Below, in pieces: positions 17,142 to 24,258 of a stretch of DNA of 38,553 bases. Source of the DNA: Maricaulis sp. (lineage in GTDB: Bacteria; Pseudomonadota; Alphaproteobacteria; Caulobacterales; Maricaulaceae); assembly GCA_029251785.1 (NCBI GenBank), contig JAQXCQ010000027.1:1-38553 (forward strand), read 5' to 3'. Made by a program: the position numbers and the translations under genes. The notes under the pieces are model-generated. The model did no database searches and had not been told where the DNA came from. It worked only from the letters and a program-made list of their open reading frames with translations. How positions within the stretch are numbered: position 1 is the first letter of the stretch; the number at the start of each line of letters is the position of its first letter.

Positions 17142-17618
17142 ATGAGTGATTTTGAACTGGCCCTACTGTTTTCAGAGTTCCTGAATACAGCCAATTTTGT
17201 CTTCAGCAATTTTATGACGATGGTGTTCGCCATGCTGACCGCGAGTTATTTTCTCGCCCACCGCATGGGGCGCTGGGTCGCGGCACTGTTTCTCGGACTA
17301 TTCTCCATTGGGGCTCTGATGGCCGGGTCCGGCGTGCTGTTTGCGTTCACCGACTTCGCCAACCTCGGAGCGCATATTCACGCGCAAGCCGCGGCGACGC
17401 CCGGCGACCTCGCCTGGCTCGGCCCGGCTGGCCCCGGCGGTGAAAACATGGACCGCATGTCTACTTTTGTCGCTGTCATGATTGCCACGACCTATGTCGG
17501 CGCAATCGGATTTTTCTTTGTCGTCCGGCATAACCGCATTCATGCAAAGTCCGAGACCGACAAAAACCCGGCCGACGTCGCTGACGACGCTGACGGGGCT
17601 GACGGGGCTGACGAATGA
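17142..17618 (+). CDS. Small membrane protein of unknown function
   Basis: A 158-residue protein with three likely membrane helices (~15-36 FSNFMTMVFAMLTASYFLA, ~43-68 and ~107-126). The cytoplasmic tail ends in a charged Asp/Ala/Gly repeat (DVADDADGADGADE), encoded by a 9-bp unit GCTGACGGG repeated at the DNA level. I do not recognise the family. Its stop overlaps the next start in ATGA (17615-17618), so the two proteins are probably made together. GGGGAACCG lies just upstream of the ATG as a weak ribosome-binding site. Confidence 0.75.
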   Translation: MSDFELALLFSEFLNTANFVFSNFMTMVFAMLTASYFLAHRMGRWVAALFLGLFSIGALMAGSGVLFAFTDFANLGAHIHAQAAATPGDLAWLGPAGPGGENMDRMSTFVAVMIATTYVGAIGFFFVVRHNRIHAKSETDKNPADVADDADGADGADE

Positions 17619-18394
17619 TCCTCGCCCGTATCAGTCGGGCGATCCGCGAACAAAATTGGTTCGCTGTCGCCATCGAGTTATGCGTCGTGGCGGCCGGCGT
17701 GGTGATCGGATTTGGCGTGACCGGCTGGGCCGAACGGCAAGCCAACCAAACACGCGGCGACCTTTATCTTGAGCGTCTGGTGGCCGACATGGGAGAAAAC
17801 CGGCGACGTTTCACCGATGCCCGTGATTTTCGCATGCAGGTGCGCGAAAAGGGTGTGGAAGCCCTCACCTATGCCAATGGCTCGCGGCAGCCGAGCGAAC
17901 CCTGGCGCGTGGCTGTCGCCTATTTCAACGCCAGTCAGGCCGGTGGAGCCGAAGGTGTGGACGCAACTTATCGAGAAATGGTCGCCACCGGAGATTTGCG
18001 ACTATTGACCGATCTTAATTTGAGGGGCCGTCTTTCGGCCTATTACAGCAATTCCGGATTCGCTCGGATCACAGATGAATTGCCAGGTTATCGAGAGGAT
18101 GTCCGGGCGATTATCCCCCTCACGATACAGAGCTATATCTGGGAAAACTGCTATGAATCCGTCTCCGGCCGTATCCAGCGTCTGCGCGATTGCGACGCCC
18201 CCGCTATCGTGGAAGCTGAGCTTGCGTCTCTGGCGTTGAGATTGATACAGGACGAATCCCTGAACGGGCGCCTGCGCTATTGGGTGTCGACACAGTCTGC
18301 GGCCATCAGTATTCACGAACACCAGATTACCATGACCAACGACATGCTTGAACGATTGCAACAAGCGCGCGGGGCAAACGGAGGCGGTCAGTGA
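17615..18394 (+). CDS. Single-pass membrane protein of unknown function (DUF6090-like)
   Basis: A 259-residue protein with one N-terminal membrane helix (~17-38, FAVAIELCVVAAGVVIGFGV) followed by a mostly helical soluble domain. The opening, a short basic stretch, then a helix ending GFGVTGWAERQA, resembles the DUF6090-type group of bacterial membrane proteins; I hold that loosely. The soluble part would lie in the periplasm or cytoplasm depending on topology. It overlaps the upstream three-helix protein by 4 bases. It converges on the minus-strand gene ending at 18439 with a 44-base gap and no clear terminator. Confidence 0.72.
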   Translation: MILARISRAIREQNWFAVAIELCVVAAGVVIGFGVTGWAERQANQTRGDLYLERLVADMGENRRRFTDARDFRMQVREKGVEALTYANGSRQPSEPWRVAVAYFNASQAGGAEGVDATYREMVATGDLRLLTDLNLRGRLSAYYSNSGFARITDELPGYREDVRAIIPLTIQSYIWENCYESVSGRIQRLRDCDAPAIVEAELASLALRLIQDESLNGRLRYWVSTQSAAISIHEHQITMTNDMLERLQQARGANGGGQ

Positions 18395-18438
18395 GCTGCC
18401 TGCCTTCGCTATTTCGGGCCAGAGCTTCAAGATGAGTT

Positions 18439-19107
18439 TCAAGTCACGGGTCGTTTCTCAAACCGGATACGTATCGCATAATATAAGGTCCAAAGGACGA
18501 CTGCGATCACTGGTATCGACAAGACGAGCTCATGGCGCATAGCCTCCGGCAGAACGTGGTTGTTTCCGAAGAAAAAGATCCCCGTCGCGAGAAAGAATGC
18601 GAACCCCATGCGCCAAAGATAGCGGATGATCCGGTTTTTCGTTTGAGAAGACCAATTGAACGCAAACGCGGCATCCAGCAGCATCATTAGGAAGGTCAAT
18701 CCTGCCAAAATCAGAAATGCTTCAGCTGGTAAACCATTTAGGAGACCATCGGGCATTTTTGCGGCTTTGAGGCCGCCCCACACAGCCCCGCTGACAATTA
18801 CGCCGGAGAAAACAACGCCATATCGCGTCACAAATCGACCGAGACGCGTTTCAAGACGCACGGCGCTCCAAGCGGTGACAACGGCATGGAAGGCGATTGC
18901 CGCTAGAAAGATGGCGAACAGAATTCCACGCTCGAGACTGAGCCAAAGGCCGCTAAAGGTCAGCAATAACATGCTGCTCAAGAAGACAAGTCCGGCCTTG
19001 CGATGAAGCCAATGACCTTTTCGCGAGATCAGGGCTGAGAAACCGGCACCCATCGCGGTGCACCCAATCCAAAAATGAACGGTTCCGAGCAATGTCGACG
19101 CGATCAT
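18439..19107 (-). CDS. Multi-pass membrane protein (DUF2306-like), paralogue 2
   Basis: A 222-residue protein with about seven hydrophobic helices. LISRKGHWLHRKAGLVFLSSML near the N-terminus is the conserved loop of DUF2306-like proteins. It is clearly related to the gene just upstream: both have a G-A-L-x-x-RKGH-x-x-H pattern, and RIIRYLWRMGFAFFLATG here corresponds to RIARHLWRMCFGFFIAAG there. Its start overlaps the upstream stop in ATGA (19104-19107). Function unknown. The pair lies downstream of a membrane-anchored AraC-type regulator in the same orientation. Confidence 0.75.
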   Translation of the reverse strand: MIASTLLGTVHFWIGCTAMGAGFSALISRKGHWLHRKAGLVFLSSMLLLTFSGLWLSLERGILFAIFLAAIAFHAVVTAWSAVRLETRLGRFVTRYGVVFSGVIVSGAVWGGLKAAKMPDGLLNGLPAEAFLILAGLTFLMMLLDAAFAFNWSSQTKNRIIRYLWRMGFAFFLATGIFFFGNNHVLPEAMRHELVLSIPVIAVVLWTLYYAIRIRFEKRPVT

Positions 19108-19796
19108 GACGCAGCCGCTTCCGAAGGTGCAGGCTTACGCCTTAAGGTCCACACCAGCCAAAACAGCATCGACAAAAAGATCACGAGTTCTGGAAGCGAT
19201 AGAATGCCAGAATTTCGGATCATCTCCGGGAAAGCCGAGGCCCCTGGGCCCGTAAACGCGGAGCCCGCGGCTATGAAGAAACCAAAACACATCCGCCAAA
19301 GGTGACGGGCGATGCGATGCGGATTGCCTAACGGCTTTCTCCAAATCAAACTGACATCGCATGCAGCCGCCATGAAGGCCATTGCGGCAAGGAAGAAATA
19401 GTCGTCAGCCGGAAAACCAAATGCAATGCCGCCTGGCTGCGCCAAGGCGTGAGAACCGATGGCCACGAGGGCGATGACATTGAGGAAATTGGCACTATTT
19501 ATTGCCACGTGGACCCCGTTGCCGCGCGGGGCGCGTAGCGTGAGCAAGCTACTACCAATAAGCGTCACGCTTAGAATGCCCGCATGGAATGTGATATAAA
19601 ATTGATCCGCCTTGAACAGCCCGAGCCCCGCGCCGATGATGGAAGACAAAATCATCGAGACGGCAAAGACGCGGCCACTCCAAATATGCACGGAATGACC
19701 TTTTCGTGCAGCAAGCGCGGTCGCGCCCGCGAGCACGGCAATTGTGCCGGTTGCTATATGTAAAATCGTGAACAGGGTTTCAGCGGATAGCATCAT
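19104..19796 (-). CDS. Multi-pass membrane protein (DUF2306-like), paralogue 1
   Basis: A 230-residue membrane protein with about seven helices and the ALAARKGHSVHIWSGRVF block near residues 26-45. It is a tandem paralogue of the next gene (compare HLWRMCFGFFIAAGSAFTGPG with YLWRMGFAFFLATG). The family relation to DUF2306 is by motif impression only. It is separated from the AraC-type regulator by 118 bases containing two hairpins, so it may have its own promoter or depend on read-through. Confidence 0.75.
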   Translation of the reverse strand: MMLSAETLFTILHIATGTIAVLAGATALAARKGHSVHIWSGRVFAVSMILSSIIGAGLGLFKADQFYITFHAGILSVTLIGSSLLTLRAPRGNGVHVAINSANFLNVIALVAIGSHALAQPGGIAFGFPADDYFFLAAMAFMAAACDVSLIWRKPLGNPHRIARHLWRMCFGFFIAAGSAFTGPGASAFPEMIRNSGILSLPELVIFLSMLFWLVWTLRRKPAPSEAAAS

Positions 19797-19829
19797 TGAG
19801 CCTTCCCAAACGCACAGTTGGTTTCAATT

Positions 19830-19899
19830 CCGAAGCTTCTGAAGCCGCTTCGGATTGTGTTCCAACATGAATTGGCGAGCCTGTCGTCCGCGCCGGACG
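19830..19899 (-). terminator. Two hairpins between the AraC-type gene and the membrane pair
   Basis: One hairpin is CGTCCG/CGGACG with a 3-base loop (19885-19899), 15 bases beyond the regulator stop. The second is CCGAAGC/GCTTCGG with a 10-base loop (19830-19853). Neither is followed by a U-run on the minus strand. They may attenuate or process the transcript instead of ending it fully. Confidence 0.3.
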
Positions 19900-19914
19900 G
19901 CGTGGACATTTGAA

Positions 19915-21075
19915 CTACGCTTGGAGTTTGAGGCTCTTGCGAAATTGCGACGGGGTCATATCGAAATTGGCCTTGAACGCTTTGTAAAACGTGGTTCTGG
20001 AGTTGAACCCTACTTCGAGGGATATCTCCAAGACAGAAGCAGCGGAATTTGCCAACAGACTGCGCGCCTCCTTGACCCGCCATTTCGCAACGAAATCAAA
20101 AAAGGTGATTTCTAGATGCTCGTTCAGGGCCTGCGAAACTGAGTTCGGAGCGGCATGTATATGGTCGGAGAGTTTGCTGAGTGACAGGGTCGGGTCTCGG
20201 TACAGGCACTTCTCCGACATCGCAGTTGTAAGCTTTGAAGCGATCCGCTCCTTGTCCGATTGCGAGAGCGCGGACTTTAAGTATTTTTCACCGGGCTCAG
20301 AGGCCAGTGGCGGCACGGCGCTTTCACCGGACGGTTTCATTGCGGCGAGCTTTGGTTGCGGTGTATCGGCATTTGCGGAGAGCAATAATATAATTCCGGC
20401 TGTGGCGATGAGTATAACCTCGCCGGGGAAGATCATTTCAAGTCCGATATTATCGCTGATGAGAGCGGCCGCTACGATCGCCCAGAGCGCAAAAATGCCA
20501 AGCGCTAGGGCTTCGACCCATCGCAGCTCAAATTGCCGTGTGTTTGACAGATGGTTTTTAAGCGTCCGTCTGAACCGGCTCAGATCTCGAAGGATTCCAA
20601 ACATATAGAATGCCGATCCAAGGGCAGCGAGGAGCACCAGGCCAAAAGCCGCGATCGCAAGTAATGCGGGCAATGCCCCGCCCGGGAGGTCGCCTCGAAC
20701 AAGCATCTGATTTCGGGCCTCCGTCGGAAGCCACCAGAAACCCAACATCACCATCCCACCCAGGATCGGCAGACTGGCATGCTTTACGCCTAAGAAGGAC
20801 GCGCGATCAGCACGCATCCGTGTGCCGACATAATCATAAAGTGCGACCGGAACGAGGAGCAGCACCGGGAGCATCGCCGGCAAATAAAATGCATAAAGCG
20901 AAGGCGCCAATTCAAGCGCTAAGGGTAGTCCGCAAAGCATCGCCAGCAAGCTCAAAACGACACATAGCCTTAGGACGGATCGTATGAGATTTTTGCCACT
21001 TAACTGCGCGACTATGCCGTGCAAGACAAGGCCAATTGAGAATGCGGAGAGCGCCACCATACTCGCTGAAACCAT
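19915..21075 (-). CDS. AraC family regulator with N-terminal multi-pass membrane domain
   Basis: A 386-residue protein. The first ~240 residues hold about seven hydrophobic helices. The C-terminal ~100 residues are an AraC/XylS DNA-binding domain with two helix-turn-helix units: LSKLSDHIHAAPNSVSQAL and EISLEVGFNSRTTFYKAF, the latter the conserved family signature, ending TPSQFRKSL. This architecture fits a membrane-embedded one-component sensor-regulator. The two DUF2306-like membrane genes follow on the same strand and are natural targets; that is inference. ATG at 21075 with AGGCGAT just upstream. Confidence 0.86.
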   Translation of the reverse strand: MVSASMVALSAFSIGLVLHGIVAQLSGKNLIRSVLRLCVVLSLLAMLCGLPLALELAPSLYAFYLPAMLPVLLLVPVALYDYVGTRMRADRASFLGVKHASLPILGGMVMLGFWWLPTEARNQMLVRGDLPGGALPALLAIAAFGLVLLAALGSAFYMFGILRDLSRFRRTLKNHLSNTRQFELRWVEALALGIFALWAIVAAALISDNIGLEMIFPGEVILIATAGIILLLSANADTPQPKLAAMKPSGESAVPPLASEPGEKYLKSALSQSDKERIASKLTTAMSEKCLYRDPTLSLSKLSDHIHAAPNSVSQALNEHLEITFFDFVAKWRVKEARSLLANSAASVLEISLEVGFNSRTTFYKAFKANFDMTPSQFRKSLKLQA

Positions 21076-21516
21076 TTATCGCCTGCCCCTCGCGCTCGGG
21101 TCCTGTCAGATCAAACTTGCATGAATGACGAAACTCGGTTTCGTGGGGTTTTTCAAGAGGTCGTCGGGGACCATCCGCGTTTCGCTGGTGGCTTATGATC
21201 GTTTCTCGCTTTCGCGGCGAATCCTCGGGGAGTTGCCGCTCGAACGCGGCTACCGCACAGCCGCCATGACATACATCGGTTACCCCGGCTACCGAGAGAC
21301 CCCGAACTGGCTCAATAATCGGGCCTATCCAACAGCGGCCGACCAAGTGGCAGCAGCTTGCCACCTCGGGTTTGGCGGACCAATGTGTTCACAGACCCGC
21401 TAAAGCCGTTGCCTATTTTTTGAGAGCCTGCTTGAGGTCGCGACGAGGGATTTCTTTCCTGCGGTCGGGATTTGCGGTAGAATTGGGGAGAATGGGGCAA
21501 CACGGGAGTGGCCGAC
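21076..21516. other. Intergenic region with IS6-type debris
   Basis: The region between the AraC-type gene and the metalloprotease gene. It contains a degenerate transposase fragment at about 21248-21325. The rest shows no gene I can support. The metalloprotease ribosome-binding site GGGAG lies at 21504-21508, and its promoter should be in the last 150 bp. Confidence 0.5.
21248..21325 (+). pseudogene. IS6-type transposase fragment, strongly decayed
   Basis: The translation YRTAAMTYIGYPGYRETPNW then LNNRA lines up without gaps with the relic at ~3380-3450 (YRVAMHVVGNAGRHKTGRW then LNHRA). In full-length transposases this is the stretch between the second Asp and the catalytic Glu. About two thirds of the bases agree over 64 positions by eye. 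The Glu-containing ENSH block is lost. Confidence 0.55.
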
Positions 21517-22956
21517 ATGTTTATTCTTCGAAAGTTAGTATTCGCGGTGATTTTGTCGACCGTGCCGGGAATTGCCCTGGCTCAAACGCCTCCTTCCGTC
21601 ACAATTTTGCGCGTCGACGCGCAACAAACACCTGAGTTGCGTGATCAAGTTTCGGCCCTTGCAGCCAGGCGCGGTGTCGGCAGTGTTCGGGTCGCGGACG
21701 TTTCAGTCCAAGCGCTCCGGAATGCCGAAATTGGTCAGGTTTTGAATATCCAACTCGCTCCAAATCGCCAAGTATCAGCACAGGCCTTGTCTTTGGTGCC
21801 CGGGAGTGGCGAGCGGTCTATCTGGACGGGTGAAATTTCTGGCACAGATGAGTTTCCGCCAGGCTTGGCGACTCTTGTGCTGAATGGGGACAATGTCACT
21901 GGCTCGGTCCGGACACCAGACGGGCAGCTATATCGGCTCCGCCCACTGGGAAATGGGCAGACCGCCATTATTGAGATGGACTATGCCCGTATGCCTCAAG
22001 ACCATCCCCCGGAGATTAGCCCCGACCGTGATGATTCCGGTGGCAATGATACCGGAAATGGTGGCTTGCGGCCGCAAAGACTGGACTCTCCGCGGATCGA
22101 TCCCCAACGGTTACAACAACGCAGAGTGCCGCAAGGGACCAGAGCAATCGAAACGCCAACCCCTCAATTGCGAGCGCTGCCCGGGCGACGCATTGATCCC
22201 CAATTGCTGCAGAGGGTTGAACGGCCAGCCTTTACCCGGCTTGAGGCGCGCCATCAGGACTGGACCGACCTGATTTCGGTTTTAGTCATTCCCACAATCG
22301 ACGTTTTGGTTGCCTACACTGAAGACGCCGAACTCGTATCAGGGGATATTGAGGCACTCATCGACCTGGCCATTGCCGAAACAAATGCATCCTTCATGAA
22401 TTCCGGAGTATGGGCGCGTGTCCGTCTCGCAGGGACGATGCGAGTCAATTATAATGAGAGCGGCCGGAGCTACACGACAATACGCGACCATCTTGTCAGT
22501 CGAGGCGACGTTTATCTGAGTCGCGTCCATAGACGCAGAAATCGTACAAATGCTGATGTTGTGGCGCTGATCATCGATCAGGATGACTATTGCGGCAAGG
22601 CGGGTGGAATTGGCGTAGACGAAGAAGACGCTTTTACGGTCGTACATTGGGACTGCGCCACAGGATATTATAGTTTCGGCCATGAAATCGGCCACTTGCT
22701 CGGCGCTCGCCATGACATCGATACCGATGACACCGACACACCCTATGATTACGGGCACGGCTTTCGCTATCCGCGCAATTCGGGCGGTTGGCGCACTATA
22801 ATGGCGTATAATTGCGCCTCTGACCGCTGCAAACCGCGATTGCAATATTGGTCAAACCCCAATGTCGAATACAATAGGATCGACATGGGTAGCGCGGATG
22901 AAAACAATCGCCGCGTGTGGAATAACGAAGCGGAGCGCCTGGCCGATTTTCGATAA
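21517..22956 (+). CDS. Secreted zinc metalloprotease, reprolysin-like (M12B-type)
   Basis: A 479-residue exported protein with a signal peptide (MFILRKLVFAVILSTVPGIALA, cleavage before Gln). A ~150-residue beta-rich N-terminal part and an Arg/Pro/Gln-rich linker (~170-240) follow. The catalytic domain carries HEIGHLLGARHD (His389, Glu390, His393, His399, Asp400), matching the HExxHxxGxxHD zinc site of metzincins, and a Met-turn at IMAY (Met429). Several cysteines in the catalytic domain may form disulfides. ATG at 21517 is preferred because GGGAG lies 8 bases upstream; an in-frame GTG at 21508 would only add three residues. The linker may be a cleavable pro-region. Confidence 0.85.
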   Translation: MFILRKLVFAVILSTVPGIALAQTPPSVTILRVDAQQTPELRDQVSALAARRGVGSVRVADVSVQALRNAEIGQVLNIQLAPNRQVSAQALSLVPGSGERSIWTGEISGTDEFPPGLATLVLNGDNVTGSVRTPDGQLYRLRPLGNGQTAIIEMDYARMPQDHPPEISPDRDDSGGNDTGNGGLRPQRLDSPRIDPQRLQQRRVPQGTRAIETPTPQLRALPGRRIDPQLLQRVERPAFTRLEARHQDWTDLISVLVIPTIDVLVAYTEDAELVSGDIEALIDLAIAETNASFMNSGVWARVRLAGTMRVNYNESGRSYTTIRDHLVSRGDVYLSRVHRRRNRTNADVVALIIDQDDYCGKAGGIGVDEEDAFTVVHWDCATGYYSFGHEIGHLLGARHDIDTDDTDTPYDYGHGFRYPRNSGGWRTIMAYNCASDRCKPRLQYWSNPNVEYNRIDMGSADENNRRVWNNEAERLADFR

Positions 22957-23067
22957 TTGGGGCGTGTCGGATCGCAGCCGAATCCCACGATTTCTCCACG
23001 CGGCTTGACCTCTGACGTATGGCGAATGGGACTTGCCAGCGACGGGCAAATGCGGCTTCTGTGCTAA

Positions 23068-23085
23068 ATTGACAACGACGGACAG
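23068..23085 (+). promoter_or_regulatory. Operator-like site in front of the LacI-type gene
   Basis: ATTGACAACGACGGACAG differs at only four of 18 positions from the sequence duplicated in front of the TonB-dependent receptor (24158-24198). It lies 10 bases before the regulator ATG, where a bound repressor would block initiation. It fits autoregulation but is unproven. Confidence 0.4.
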
Positions 23086-23095
23086 GGCACAAACG

Positions 23096-24118
23096 ATGGC
23101 CAACATTTTCGACGTGGCAAAGAAGGCCGGCGTTTCGATAAAGACCGTGTCCCGTGTCCTCAACAACGCTCCCAATGTGCGACAGGCGACACAGGACAAG
23201 GTCAGAGCGTCGATGATGGCTCTGGACTACCAACCCAGCAATGCCGCTCGAGAATTACGGAGCGGTCGATCGAAATCCATTGGAATCTTGCTGGGCGATC
23301 CCAGTTCCGGCTTCCAGGCTCGTCTGCATCATGCGGCGCTACAAGCGTGCAGTGACGCCGGCTTTTTCCTGACAGTCGGCCTGTTTGATGAATCGGCCGA
23401 TGATTGGGCGGGGCAGCTGGATGATTTTTTATCTCGGTCGCGAGTTGAGAATATGATCTTGGTTCCGCCACTGTGTGACTCTGAAGTCCTGCATGCCCAT
23501 ATGCGTGACCGAGGCATTTCATTTGGACTAATCTCGCCCTCCCGCCCAGTGCCGGATGCTTATTCAATTGGCATGGACGAACAGCAGGCCGCCTTTGATA
23601 TCACGATGCACCTCATTCGGATGGGACATCGGCAAATTGGCCATATTACCGGCCCGACCGGACACGTTGCGACCGGCTTGCGCCTCGCTGGCTATCAAGC
23701 CGCTCTCGCTGAATCTGGCATTCAACCCAATCCTGATTGGGTTAGGCCTGGTAAGTTCCACTTCCGGGATGCACAAATTTGCGCCGAGCGTATGCTGGCT
23801 AACCGCGAGGAAAGACCGACCGCAATTTTTGCAGCCAATGACGAAATGGCGGCAGCTGTCTGCTTTACAGCCAATAGTCTGGGGCTCGATGTGCCGCGCG
23901 ATTTGTCGGTTGTTGGCTTCGATGATGTCGCCATTGCCACCACTATCTGGCCCCCTTTAACGACTGTCGCGCAGCCGTTTAATGCAATGGCTGATGCGGC
24001 AATACGCTTGCTTGTAAACCGTCCTTCCGAGACCAGGTCGCCTCCAGATTCCAGCATTCTACAGCTGGAGTATCAACTCAAAATTCGAAGTTCCGCAGCG
24101 CCACCGATCCATCAGTGA
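23096..24118 (+). CDS. LacI family transcriptional regulator of the glucan/Entner-Doudoroff locus
   Basis: A 341-residue protein starting MANIFDVAKKAGVSIKTVSR, the LacI helix-turn-helix (residues 3-24), with the hinge near 45-60 and a periplasmic-binding-like effector domain (SIGILLGDPSSGFQ, TAIFAANDEMAAAV, LSVVGFDDVAIATTIWPPLTTVAQP). ATG at 23096 is chosen because it starts the helix-turn-helix; the frame stays open 21 codons further upstream. It is transcribed towards the TonB-dependent receptor, 140 bases away. It probably represses the downstream locus until a sugar inducer binds. Which sugar (glucose, a glucan oligomer or a phosphorylated intermediate) cannot be told from sequence. Confidence 0.9.
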   Translation: MANIFDVAKKAGVSIKTVSRVLNNAPNVRQATQDKVRASMMALDYQPSNAARELRSGRSKSIGILLGDPSSGFQARLHHAALQACSDAGFFLTVGLFDESADDWAGQLDDFLSRSRVENMILVPPLCDSEVLHAHMRDRGISFGLISPSRPVPDAYSIGMDEQQAAFDITMHLIRMGHRQIGHITGPTGHVATGLRLAGYQAALAESGIQPNPDWVRPGKFHFRDAQICAERMLANREERPTAIFAANDEMAAAVCFTANSLGLDVPRDLSVVGFDDVAIATTIWPPLTTVAQPFNAMADAAIRLLVNRPSETRSPPDSSILQLEYQLKIRSSAAPPIHQ

Positions 24119-24157
24119 CCCTTTGCCTATAATGAAATCAAGAATTTGACACACAAA

Positions 24158-24198
24158 TGACAAGGTTGGACATTTTCAATTGACAAGGTTGGACATTT
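24158..24198 (+). promoter_or_regulatory. Duplicated 18-bp operator-like sequence before the receptor gene
   Basis: TGACAAGGTTGGACATTT occurs at 24158-24175 and identically at 24181-24198, a 23-bp period (about two helical turns). Each copy with its flank is an imperfect palindrome (AATG.CAA at one end, TTG..CATT at the other), as expected of LacI-family sites. A related site lies before the LacI-type gene. They end 61 bases before the receptor start. Confidence 0.6.
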
Positions 24199-24209
24199 GT
24201 TGCTCCATA
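24180..24209 (+). promoter_or_regulatory. Possible sigma-70-like promoter of the receptor operon
   Basis: TTGACA (24180-24185) is followed after 18 bases by CCATAA (24204-24209). The -35 overlaps the second operator-like repeat, so repressor binding would exclude RNA polymerase. The -10 match is weak. Confidence 0.3.
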
Positions 24210-24258
24210 AGCGGGAGGGGCGAAATATCGCCATACATGTAATTGGGGAGAATTTGCA

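Noticed and set aside
21125-21403. A 92-codon plus-strand frame as a hypothetical gene
   Set aside because: Its central part is explained as IS6-type transposase debris, and it has no ribosome-binding site.
21481-24253. AATTGGGGAGAAT occurring at 21481-21493 and 24241-24253
   Set aside because: Both lie at ribosome-binding sites or promoter-proximal DNA; a 13-bp purine-rich match there is plausibly chance.
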